Below are positions 1 to 5,747 of a stretch of 6,725 nt of DNA, piece by piece. A model generated the notes under the pieces. The model saw nothing but the letters and a program-made list of their open reading frames with translations, searched no databases and was not told the origin of the DNA. Positions within the stretch are counted from its first letter, which is position 1, and each line of letters begins with the position of its first letter. Origin of the DNA: Erysipelotrichaceae bacterium (GTDB lineage: Bacteria; Bacillota_I; Bacilli_A; Erysipelotrichales; Erysipelotrichaceae); assembly GCA_017620435.1 (NCBI GenBank), contig JAFZQL010000176.1, positions 1-6,725 of the forward strand, read 5' to 3'. The translations under genes and the position numbers were made by a program.

Positions 1-225
1 GGCAGCCAAGGAGATACCTACACCTGTACCGCAGATCAATACCCCAAGATCAACTTGTTTATCAGCGACCATTCTGGCTACCTTATAGCCTGATACGGGA
101 TAATTGAATCTGTCTGTGTTGTTCGTACCTACATCTACTACCTCATATCCATTGGACTCTAAGTATTCCTTGATTTCTTTCTTCATGTCTACTGCGACAT
201 GATCATTACCGATGGCGAGTTTCAT
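1..225 (-). CDS. rpiB: RpiB/LacA/LacB-family sugar-phosphate isomerase (N-terminal 75 residues, cut by window edge)
   Basis: This is the first half of an isomerase that interconverts aldose and ketose phosphates (ribose-5-P/ribulose-5-P in RpiB; allose-6-P or galactose-6-P in relatives). The protein starts MKLAIGNDHVA, with the Asp8-His9 pair that corresponds to the substrate-contacting DH of RpiB. It continues with YEVVDVGT and reaches the family signature LICGTGVGIS, where Cys65 and Thr67 match the catalytic-site Cys and Thr of E. coli RpiB. The usual length is about 145-150 residues, so half is missing. The ATG at 225 is supported by GGAGG (plus-strand 237-241), 11 bases upstream, which lies inside the end of the preceding small frame and suggests translational coupling. 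The N-terminal half does not decide between ribose, allose and galactose phosphates. NYP rather than the Asp-containing DYP of many RpiB proteins leaves the LacB-like option open. The family call is firm; the substrate is not. Confidence 0.88.
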   Translation of the reverse strand, partial: MKLAIGNDHVAVDMKKEIKEYLESNGYEVVDVGTNNTDRFNYPVSGYKVARMVADKQVDLGVLICGTGVGISLAA

Positions 226-231
226 ATTATT

Positions 232-435
232 CTATTCCTCCAATAACATATAATTGTCTAATGCTCCTAAACTATACAAAAACCCTTGAAATAGTTTCAC
301 GATCTCCGGAGCAAACATCGACTGGCCGGTCGTCAGTGAAGTCAGAATAAAAAGAGCCAGAAGCAGGACTAAAAGTACACCGCATCATGCAAAAACACCG
401 CGCATAATTGTATAGAAACTGTTCTCGTTATCCAT
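232..435 (-). pseudogene. Small single-pass membrane protein frame interrupted by in-frame TGA at codon 17
   Basis: A 67-codon frame fills the gap between manA and rpiB. It reads MDNENSFYTIMRGVFA, then TGA (plus-strand 385-387), then CGVLLVLLLALFILTSL and a C-terminal part ending ALDNYMLLEE before TAG at 232-234. The hydrophobic run directly after the TGA looks like one transmembrane helix. The stop lies 6 bases before the rpiB ATG, and the rpiB ribosome binding site lies within its last codons, as in a genuine operon gene. A TGG-to-TGA change (Trp17) would explain the break. The frame continuing cleanly for 50 codons after the stop argues for a recent mutation or a sequencing error. The start at 435 lacks a Shine-Dalgarno sequence, so the exact start is uncertain. 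I do not recognise the family. TGA decoded as Trp is unlikely, because two intact genes here end in TGA. Confidence 0.55.
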
Positions 436-441
436 ATTTCT

Positions 442-447
442 ATTATA
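442..447 (-). promoter_or_regulatory. Possible -10 box (TATAAT) before the small membrane frame
   Basis: On the minus strand a perfect TATAAT lies between the manA stop and the ATG at 435. Its last base is 7 bases before the A of that ATG. The best -35 is weak (TTTACC with a 19-base spacer, inside the end of manA). It could be an internal promoter giving a leaderless transcript for the small frame and rpiB, but AT-rich gaps produce such hexamers by chance. Confidence 0.25.
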
Positions 448-453
448 GTATTT

Positions 454-1374
454 TTAATCTGTATCAGGTAAATCAATATCTCTGCGCAGTCTCGCTGTAA
501 AGGCCAGTCTGACGTCCATGTCGTCGATCTCTTCACCCGGGAACAGCAGTACGGTCGTTCCCTGTCCGATCCTGATCCCGTCGCATGTCGCCGTTCCATA
601 GACCAGAGTGAAACACTTCAGATCGTCCGAATCGTTTCTGTAGGAGGTGATGTTGTCCAGCTTCTCCGTGGCATAGGTCGCTTCCACGATCTCCTTGCCT
701 TTTTCATAATGCTTTACGACTGACTGTTTCTTCGGATCCAGCGTCAGATAGGCCATCTCGACATGCAGTTCTCTCTTGTTTCCGTTGGCATCCGTTCTGT
801 CGAAGTCGTAGAAACGGTAGGTGCTGTCCGATCCTTCTTCGATCTCATATACCAAGCTTCCCGCCGAGATTGCATGGAGCGTTCCTGGTTCTACGAAGAC
901 ATAGTCTCCTACCTCTACATGGATGGCATCCAGAATATCCCTGTATCTTTCCTGATCCAGCAGCTTCCTGACTTCGTCCTTGTCTTTCACGGCACAGCCG
1001 TTGATCAGCAGTCCGTCTTCAGGCGCTTCCAGGAAATACCAGGATTCTCTTTTGCCTCTGCCGCGGTGTTCGATCTCGCGGGCTACCTTGTCGCTTGGAT
1101 GGACCTGTATGCTGAGATTCTGATCGGCTTCCGTCAGGGATAAGGTCAAAGGAAAATACTCGTATTCCTCCATGCCTACATCCTTCTTCCACAGCGGGAA
1201 TACTTCATTCAGAAGTCTGTCCTTGTATTCTCCATTGAGGATCTCGTTGGATATCCCTTCTCTGCAGAAGGCGGAATAGAGGTGGCCGACAGAATCGCCT
1301 TTGGCTTCCGTAAAACGGCTGAGACGCGGACCGCCCCAGATGGTGTCGTGAATCATCGGTTTTAGAACTAGCAT
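454..1374 (-). CDS. manA: Mannose-6-phosphate isomerase, class I (type I phosphomannose isomerase)
   Basis: This cytoplasmic zinc enzyme interconverts mannose-6-P and fructose-6-P. The 306-residue protein has the length of the short Bacillota ManA form (about 310-320). It opens with the family motif PMIHDTIWGG. IQVHPSD supplies Gln90 and His92. KRESWYFL supplies Glu110, and VEPGTLHAI supplies His167. By alignment to Bacillus ManA these are the metal ligands. TYRFYDFDR carries the catalytic Arg (Arg193). A second cupin-like part follows to the end. The ATG at 1374 has AAAGGAG about 6 bases upstream (plus-strand 1381-1387). It lies 18 bases downstream of the stop of the broken membrane gene and 18 bases upstream of the next frame. 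All key residues are present and the frame is clean, in contrast to the genes directly upstream. That suggests selection still maintains it. I infer that it channels mannose phosphate released by the locus into glycolysis. Confidence 0.93.
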   Translation of the reverse strand: MLVLKPMIHDTIWGGPRLSRFTEAKGDSVGHLYSAFCREGISNEILNGEYKDRLLNEVFPLWKKDVGMEEYEYFPLTLSLTEADQNLSIQVHPSDKVAREIEHRGRGKRESWYFLEAPEDGLLINGCAVKDKDEVRKLLDQERYRDILDAIHVEVGDYVFVEPGTLHAISAGSLVYEIEEGSDSTYRFYDFDRTDANGNKRELHVEMAYLTLDPKKQSVVKHYEKGKEIVEATYATEKLDNITSYRNDSDDLKCFTLVYGTATCDGIRIGQGTTVLLFPGEEIDDMDVRLAFTARLRRDIDLPDTD

Positions 1375-1392
1375 TGTATTCTCCTTTTCTAT

Positions 1393-1733
1393 TTATGAAC
1401 AATGTTCTGCCAGAAAGATGACAGCGAACGATATGGCGGAAATGATGGCAATCAGGGTAAAGAACCATAGAATGGATGCGGTTCTGCTTTGACGGCGTAT
1501 TCTCAAAACGGATACGGACCGTCGATCTTTCCGATGACATTTAGATACATCATCGTCAGACCGTAGAGGATCGTCAAAGCGACCGGAAACATCCACAGGG
1601 TGCTGTGCTTCTCCCAGAAGACATAGGAGATAAGCGAGAGGATCGGAACCAGGGTATGGTGATACAGACCGTTTTCCTGCAGCATCAGCTCCTTGAAATC
1701 TCCGCCCCATAAGAAATTCTTTGGAAATGACAT
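1393..1733 (-). pseudogene. Chimeric remnant: first 11 codons of a GH1 glycosidase fused to a frameshifted Pr6Pr-like membrane protein fragment
   Basis: The frame starts at 1733 behind a good ribosome binding site (GAAGGAG, plus-strand 1740-1746). It reads MSFPKNFLWGG, the unmistakable amino terminus of a family-1 6-phospho-beta-glucosidase (compare MRKDFLWGG in the intact gene here). At about 1700 the similarity stops abruptly. The rest, beginning DFKELMLQENGLYHH, is a multi-pass membrane protein: VPILSLISYVFWEKHS, then LTILYGLTMMYLNVIG and GPYPF. From memory this resembles the C-terminal half of the Pr6Pr (FAR-17a/AIG1-like) membrane family. The frame hits TGA at 1503-1505. One extra T in the T4 run at 1505-1508 would restore the expected GPYPFLRI and continue through a last hydrophobic helix (ILWFFTLIAIISAISF) to TAA at 1393. 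It therefore carries a deletion or recombination junction plus a frameshift. It is non-functional as a glycosidase and almost certainly as a membrane protein. Confidence 0.72.
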
Positions 1734-1756
1734 ATTGTTCTCCTTCTATAGAAATG

Positions 1757-1780
1757 AAGGCTGATCGAAAAATCAGCCTT
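1757..1780 (-). other. Perfect 9-bp stem-loop between the EIIC remnant and the chimeric frame
   Basis: AAGGCTGAT (1757-1765) and ATCAGCCTT (1772-1780) form a perfect 9-bp inverted repeat with a 6-base loop. It lies 15 bases after the stop of the EIIC remnant in the direction of transcription and just before the ribosome binding site of the chimeric frame. On the minus strand the stem is followed by CATTTCTATAG rather than an uninterrupted T run. It may be a weak terminator, an attenuator or an mRNA-stabilising hairpin of the former operon. It is the only plausible transcription-stopping structure between the PTS operon and manA. Confidence 0.45.
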
Positions 1781-1794
1781 GGTCGAATCATTGA

Positions 1795-2238
1795 TTATTC
1801 AGCAGACTCTTCTTTCAAAGCCTGATTATCCATGATCTTAACGAATGGATAGTAGGCTACACAGCTGAACAGGCAAGCTGCCAGAATGAAGATACCGAAA
1901 CCAATTCCGCCGCCAGCCAGGAAACCGAGGATCGGACCAGGCAGGAATGATGAAGCCATGGCAATCGGTGTACCAATAATGCCAGCTTTTAACAGCAGAT
2001 ACATGACGATGTATACAATCTGCGGAATCAGAATAAACTGAATCAGTAATACGAAGTTAAGAACGATTGGTAAGCCGTATACTGCCGGTTCAATGATGTT
2101 GAACAGACCAGGAACCAGCTGCAGTTTGCCCTAAGCTTTGTATCTTTCACTCTTGGCAAACGGAGCCATGTCAACGTATAAGCCGAACAGACATCCCGGG
2201 CCGCCGACTGTCTGAATGATCAGGAACAGAGACATCAT
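1795..2238 (-). pseudogene. Remnant of a second PTS lactose/cellobiose EIIC (C-terminal third, with amber stop)
   Basis: About 147 codons align without gaps to residues 276-425 of the intact EIIC just upstream. MMSLFLIIQTVGGPGC parallels FMSLMVANQLTGGPGC, FAKSERYKA is identical, NIIEP (with the conserved Glu) is kept, and GGGIGFGIF parallels GGGIGLGIF. By eye about half of the residues are identical, so this is a diverged paralogue and not a fresh duplicate. The first two thirds, including the EIIC GIH sugar-site motif, are absent. An in-frame TAA lies just upstream of the ATG-ATG at 2238. Where the intact protein has Gln in YKAQG, this copy has TAG (2131-2133), a CAG-to-TAG change. After the amber the frame stays open for about 112 codons to TAA at 1795. 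The longest ATG-started piece is 69 residues (from 2004) and would encode only two or three membrane helices. It cannot be a working transporter on its own. Confidence 0.85.
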
Positions 2239-2305
2239 TAGGACCTTTTAATTATGTAGATAGATTCTGTCTTCTCTCGGTCTGATGTCTCAGATCAGAA
2301 GCAAA

Positions 2306-3583
2306 CTAAGCACACTGTTCTTCTACCTGTTCTTCTTTTAACGCCTGTCTGTCGGCAATTAAGACAAACGGCAGATACAGTACACAGGAAAGAAGTGCAG
2401 CAAAGACCATGAATATGCCTAATCCGATACCACCACCCATGAAGAAGCCCTGAATGAAGCCCGGAATATAGGCGCTCAGGAATACGATCGGTGTTCCGCA
2501 AAGTCCGACCGTCATGCAGATGTAGTAAAGAACGTAGATGATGATCGGAACAAACAGGAACGGAATGAAGAAGATTGGGTTGAGAACGATCGGCATACCG
2601 AACAGGGAAGGTTCAATGATGTTGCACAGAACCGGAATGAACTGGATCCTGCCTTGTGCCTTGTATCTTTCGGATTTAGCGAACAGCAGTGTATCAATAC
2701 CCAATCCTATGACGCAGCCAGGACCGCCGGTGAGCTGATTGGCAACCATGAGCGACATAAATGTCAGCAGATACGGGGCAGGCTGACCGGACATCACTGC
2801 CGTAAGGTTCTCATAATAGGCCGGAAGCATCGCTACCATGGCAACGGTGCTGACAGGAGAGTTGTGAATACCGAACCACCAGCAGATCGAGCTTAATGCA
2901 ATTATCAGAAGATGTCCGCCCAGGGTATTTCCTACGCTTGCCAGAGGAGCGGAAATAATCGTTGTGATCAGTGTTCCAAGATTTCCAAACGGAGTCAGTG
3001 ACAGCACATACTTGATTACAACGAAAGGGAGCAGAGTGATGCATGCCGCCGGAATGGCCGACATCGATTCGGATACGAAAGCAGGAACGCTTTCAGGGAA
3101 TCTGATAACGAAGTTTTTCTTTGTAGACCATACGAACAAAGTGGAAGCCAGCAGGCCGACGATAATGGCTGCTGCCATGTTTTCGGCACCCAGAGAGGCA
3201 AAGGCGAAACTTCCGTTGGCCGCTTCATCAAATGTTGAAGGGATCACGAGGAAATAAGCCATCAGACAGGCTACCGCAACCTGTATCGTATTGATGCCCT
3301 TTTCCCTGGCATAGCTCATACCGACCAGGAAAGCCGTAATCGGAGCCGTCAGATTGAAGATCTTAACAACCTGCGTCAGGAAATCGTAGATCCCAATATT
3401 CTGCAGGAAGGCAATGAAAGCCGGGATCGGAAGGTTGATGATCAGATTGATGACCGTTCCGGCAATCAGAATACCTATTCCACCCATGAGGCCGCTGCTT
3501 ATGGCCTTTACTACGGAATTAGTCTGGACTTTTGATGTGAATTCCATCAGTTTGTCTTGTAGAGATTCGAATTTGTTTGTCAT
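2306..3583 (-). CDS. celB: PTS system lactose/cellobiose-family EIIC, membrane permease
   Basis: This is the integral membrane subunit that carries a beta-linked disaccharide across the membrane while EIIB phosphorylates it. At 425 residues it has the family's usual length (about 420-450). It has many hydrophobic segments, beginning SGLMGGIGILIAGTVI. Two hallmark motifs are intact: WWFGIHN with His240, and CNIIEPSLFG with Glu324. These correspond to the His and Glu that bind the sugar in the Bacillus cereus ChbC structure. FAKSERYKAQG is typical of the cytoplasmic loop. I start at 3583 (MTNKFESLQDKL), because AAGGAAAG lies just upstream and the reading matches the usual family start. The longer frame from 3622 would overlap the end of EIIB and lacks such a site. 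It follows EIIB by 14 bases and is the last intact gene of the four-gene operon. Sequence alone does not separate cellobiose from other beta-glucosides. Confidence 0.93.
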   Translation of the reverse strand: MTNKFESLQDKLMEFTSKVQTNSVVKAISSGLMGGIGILIAGTVINLIINLPIPAFIAFLQNIGIYDFLTQVVKIFNLTAPITAFLVGMSYAREKGINTIQVAVACLMAYFLVIPSTFDEAANGSFAFASLGAENMAAAIIVGLLASTLFVWSTKKNFVIRFPESVPAFVSESMSAIPAACITLLPFVVIKYVLSLTPFGNLGTLITTIISAPLASVGNTLGGHLLIIALSSICWWFGIHNSPVSTVAMVAMLPAYYENLTAVMSGQPAPYLLTFMSLMVANQLTGGPGCVIGLGIDTLLFAKSERYKAQGRIQFIPVLCNIIEPSLFGMPIVLNPIFFIPFLFVPIIIYVLYYICMTVGLCGTPIVFLSAYIPGFIQGFFMGGGIGLGIFMVFAALLSCVLYLPFVLIADRQALKEEQVEEQCA

Positions 3584-3597
3584 GTTTCTTTCCTTTC

Positions 3598-3906
3598 TTA
3601 CCAGTTGTATTTTTTGAAACAATCGTTGAATATCTTTGCACCATTGACCTGGCCGTAATCCGCCATCGGAATCAGTTCAATGTTTGCTTCCGGAAATTTC
3701 TCCTGCAGTTTCTTGACCATAAACTTTACCTGAGGACCGACAAGAACGACATCGCTGCCCGAAATGTATTCCTCAACTTCATATACTGAATAGGCATTAC
3801 ATTCCACTTCAAAGTCGTTTTTCAGTCCTTCCTCGACAATTCTGCTGCACAAGGCTTTGGTCGATACGCCGCCAAGACAGGCAAGTGTTATCTTCAGTTT
3901 TTTCAT
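3598..3906 (-). CDS. celA: PTS system lactose/cellobiose-family EIIB, cysteine phosphocarrier
   Basis: This 102-residue cytoplasmic phosphocarrier takes phosphate from EIIA and passes it to the sugar bound in EIIC. MKKLKITLACLGGVST contains the phosphorylated Cys10 at the end of strand 1, followed by the phosphate-binding loop. The loop here is LGGVST, where many homologues have a SAGMST-like form. VVLVGPQVKFM matches the second conserved strand (LLGPQV-type). The length is normal for the family. The ATG overlaps the stop of EIIA in ATGA, and GGAGG (plus-strand 3914-3918) sits 7 bases before the start inside the EIIA gene, so the two are translationally coupled. EIIC follows after 14 bases. 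The symbol follows B. subtilis lic/cel usage and does not imply proven cellobiose specificity. Confidence 0.93.
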   Translation of the reverse strand: MKKLKITLACLGGVSTKALCSRIVEEGLKNDFEVECNAYSVYEVEEYISGSDVVLVGPQVKFMVKKLQEKFPEANIELIPMADYGQVNGAKIFNDCFKKYNW

Positions 3907-4232
3907 CTTTTTTCCTCCTTCTGATAAATCAGTTCATAAAGATGGATGATTTCTTCTGCCATATCTATCGCAGTTGTTGCCATAGCAATATGGTCCTGCG
4001 CATGAACGGCGATGATATTCATTTCAACAGGTCTGCCGTTTGCTTCATCCTCCAGCATTCCAAACATCTTCTTGTGCGCTTTCACATGCGTTTCTCTGGA
4101 CTCCGCTGTGAGTCTTTTTGCTTCCTCTGTATTGCCGTTTCTGGCTTCCTCGATTGCTTCCATTGCCAGAGAACGGGCAGTGCCGGCCAGAGAGATCAGC
4201 TCAAAGTGAACATTGTATTTCTCTTCATCCAT
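3903..4232 (-). CDS. celC: PTS system lactose/cellobiose-family EIIA, histidine phosphocarrier
   Basis: This 109-residue, all-helical protein accepts phosphate from HPr and donates it to EIIB; family members form trimers. The signature VHAQDH places the phosphorylated His at residue 77 and the metal-binding Asp at residue 80, as in lactococcal lactose EIIA. The amino-terminal FELISLAGTARSLAMEAI is the usual first helix, which carries the family's I..AG.ARS pattern. The length is typical (100-115). The ATG at 4232 overlaps the end of the glycosidase gene by 8 bases, with AAAGGA about 9-10 bases upstream in that gene. The stop TGA overlaps the ATG of EIIB. The arrangement indicates a single transcript from the glycosidase promoter. 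Confidence 0.94.
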   Translation of the reverse strand: MDEEKYNVHFELISLAGTARSLAMEAIEEARNGNTEEAKRLTAESRETHVKAHKKMFGMLEDEANGRPVEMNIIAVHAQDHIAMATTAIDMAEEIIHLYELIYQKEEKR

Positions 4233-5664
4233 TTTTCTTCATCCTTTCCAGATAATCCTGATACCAGTAATAGGAGTCCTTCAAATATCTGTTGAACGTT
4301 CCATTTCCGTCATCGTCTTTATCAACATAAATGAAACCGTATCTCTTTTTCATTTCTCCTGTTGACGTCGATACGATATCGATGCAGCCCCATACATAGT
4401 AGCCGATCAGATCAACACCCAGGTCTTCCATCTTTTCTACTTCATCCAAATGAACTCTCAGATAATCAATTCTGTATGGATCATGGATCTTCTTATCAGA
4501 ATCGATTTCATCGACCGCTCCTAAACCGTTTTCTAGAATGGCGATCGGTTTTTTATACCTTCCATACAGTTCCTTCACCATGTAGGTTAGACCTTTCGGA
4601 TCGATCTGCCAGCCCCACTCAGACGTTTTCAGATATTCGTTCTTTATTCCGGAACCTAGATTCTCCGATACGCTGCGTTCTGTAGCATGGCATGTCTGTA
4701 TGCCTGATTGGTAGTAACTGAACCCGATGAAGTCAACCGTTCCGTTCTTTAGATCTTTTTTCTCTTTTTCATTCAGTTCAAGAACCACATTGTTGTCGGC
4801 AAACAGTTTTTTTGTGAAATATGGATATTCTCCATGAACCAGTACTTCCAGACACAGGTCGTGCGCCTCTTCGCTGTATCTCTGTACCAGGAGCATATCT
4901 TCGGGGTCAGGTGTCAGCGGATACATCAGCATGCTGGCGATCATTCCGCCGATCTTGAATCCCGGATGGATCTCATGGCCTCTGATCACTGTCCTGGCCG
5001 TGGCAATAAACATATTGTTATAGGCGTTGTAACGAAGATTTGCCAGCGAACCCGTGTCCTTGGAGAAATCGTACAGAGGTCCTTTATCGGTTCTGGTAAT
5101 GCACGTGGCGTTGACATCCCCATAGAAGAATCCGGCTGTATTCATTTCATTGAATGTTAACCAGTAGGTTACCAGATCCTTGTATTCTTCAAAAACCGTT
5201 TCCGCATACTTCACGAACAGGCCTATCACATCCTTGTTGGCCCATCCTCCTTTTTTTACGAGGGAATAAGGCATGTCGTAGTGATAAAGGGTTACCATCG
5301 GTTCTATTTCATGATCCTTTAATTCTTGAAATATATTTCTGTAGAATTCCAGTCCTTTCTGATTCGGTTTCTCATCGTCGCCGTTAGGAAAGATCCTGCT
5401 CCAGCTGATGGATAATCGTAATGAATTCAGACCAAGCTTTGAAAGAAGTTCAATATCTTCCTTATAGTGATGATAGAAATCAATTCCGTCATGGCAGGGA
5501 TAATAATACGCATTCTCGTCGATCTCTTCCGTAAAGAGCCTCGGGCTGTTCAGCGATCCCTTTGTGATGTGGTCCATGATGGATTCGCCTTTTCCATCGA
5601 TGTTCCAGGCTCCTTCGCACTGATTGGCGGCTATTGCTCCGCCCCATAAAAAGTCTTTTCTCAT
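4225..5664 (-). CDS. bglA: 6-phospho-beta-glucosidase, glycoside hydrolase family 1
   Basis: This cytoplasmic enzyme hydrolyses the 6-phosphorylated beta-glucosides delivered by the PTS to glucose-6-P and an aglycone or second sugar. The 479-residue protein has the usual GH1 length. It begins MRKDFLWGGAIAANQCEGAW. TFNEMNT holds the acid/base Glu173, and ILENGLG holds the nucleophile Glu378. DIVSTSTGEMKKRYGFIYVD holds the Ser434, Lys440 and Tyr442 triad that binds the 6-phosphate. This stretch has the form seen in 6-phospho-beta-glucosidases rather than the DVFSWSNG form of LacG 6-phospho-beta-galactosidases. I start at 5664, with an imperfect GGAAG site 10 bases upstream (5675-5679). The in-frame ATG at 5700 lies inside the operator, almost at the predicted transcript start, and has no ribosome binding site. 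It is first in the operon with EIIA, EIIB and EIIC. The aglycone is unknown. Confidence 0.94.
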   Translation of the reverse strand: MRKDFLWGGAIAANQCEGAWNIDGKGESIMDHITKGSLNSPRLFTEEIDENAYYYPCHDGIDFYHHYKEDIELLSKLGLNSLRLSISWSRIFPNGDDEKPNQKGLEFYRNIFQELKDHEIEPMVTLYHYDMPYSLVKKGGWANKDVIGLFVKYAETVFEEYKDLVTYWLTFNEMNTAGFFYGDVNATCITRTDKGPLYDFSKDTGSLANLRYNAYNNMFIATARTVIRGHEIHPGFKIGGMIASMLMYPLTPDPEDMLLVQRYSEEAHDLCLEVLVHGEYPYFTKKLFADNNVVLELNEKEKKDLKNGTVDFIGFSYYQSGIQTCHATERSVSENLGSGIKNEYLKTSEWGWQIDPKGLTYMVKELYGRYKKPIAILENGLGAVDEIDSDKKIHDPYRIDYLRVHLDEVEKMEDLGVDLIGYYVWGCIDIVSTSTGEMKKRYGFIYVDKDDDGNGTFNRYLKDSYYWYQDYLERMKKNG

Positions 5665-5680
5665 GTCTGTCTCTCTTCCG

Positions 5681-5700
5681 ATGTGGTATCGTTCCCACAT
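5681..5700. promoter_or_regulatory. Operator O1 (LacI-family type), just downstream of the bglA promoter
   Basis: ATGTGGTATCGTTCCCACAT is a pseudo-palindrome with a central CG. Its halves ATGTGGTATC and ATGTGGGAAC (right half read in reverse complement) agree at 8 of 10 positions. A central CG step is typical of LacI-family operators, and the neighbouring regulator has the matching Leu in its hinge helix. It sits about +6 to +25 relative to the predicted bglA start, where bound repressor would block transcription. Its right half, CGTTCCCACAT, recurs exactly at 5757-5767. Confidence 0.72.
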
Positions 5701-5712
5701 CTAATTGATTTC

Positions 5713-5742
5713 ATTTTATTCTATGAATCATTGCGTTGTCAA
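5713..5742 (-). promoter_or_regulatory. Promoter of the bglA-PTS operon
   Basis: On the minus strand a consensus -35 TTGACA (5737-5742) is separated by 18 bases from TAAAAT (5713-5718), one mismatch from the -10 consensus. The predicted start is about 5706, giving a leader of roughly 40 bases before the ATG at 5664. Operator O1 lies immediately downstream and O2 immediately upstream of the -35. This is the expected layout of a strong promoter kept off by a repressor. Confidence 0.75.
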
Positions 5743-5747
5743 TAAAA

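Noticed and set aside
385..387. TGA read as tryptophan (alternative genetic code).
   Set aside because: The intact bglA and EIIA genes both end in TGA at the family-typical lengths, and Trp in the intact genes is coded by TGG. The standard code fits.
763..1143. A 126-codon plus-strand frame opposite manA.
   Set aside because: It is antisense to a clearly functional manA, with no ribosome binding site or recognisable domain. It is a shadow of the real gene.
1393..1791. A continuous 132-codon minus-strand frame through the whole chimeric region.
   Set aside because: Only its last part (1393 to about 1502) carries family-like membrane sequence. The rest is an out-of-frame reading of the GH1/Pr6Pr hybrid with no start signal.
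2281..2299. Inverted repeat TCTGAT/ATCAGA as a terminator after EIIC.
   Set aside because: The stem is only 6 bp and no T run follows on either strand.
2239..2305. A separate promoter for the EIIC remnant in the gap after the intact EIIC.
   Set aside because: A CATAAT-like hexamer is present but has no acceptable -35 at 16-19 bases.
3584..3622. An upstream start for EIIC at 3622.
   Set aside because: It would overlap the end of EIIB and adds 13 residues unlike the family. The ATG at 3583 has AAGGAAAG just upstream.
5665..5700. An upstream start for bglA at 5700, adding 12 residues (MWERYHIGRETD).
   Set aside because: This ATG lies inside the O1 operator, about 6 bases from the predicted transcription start, with no ribosome binding site. 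GH1 proteins normally begin as the 5664 start does.
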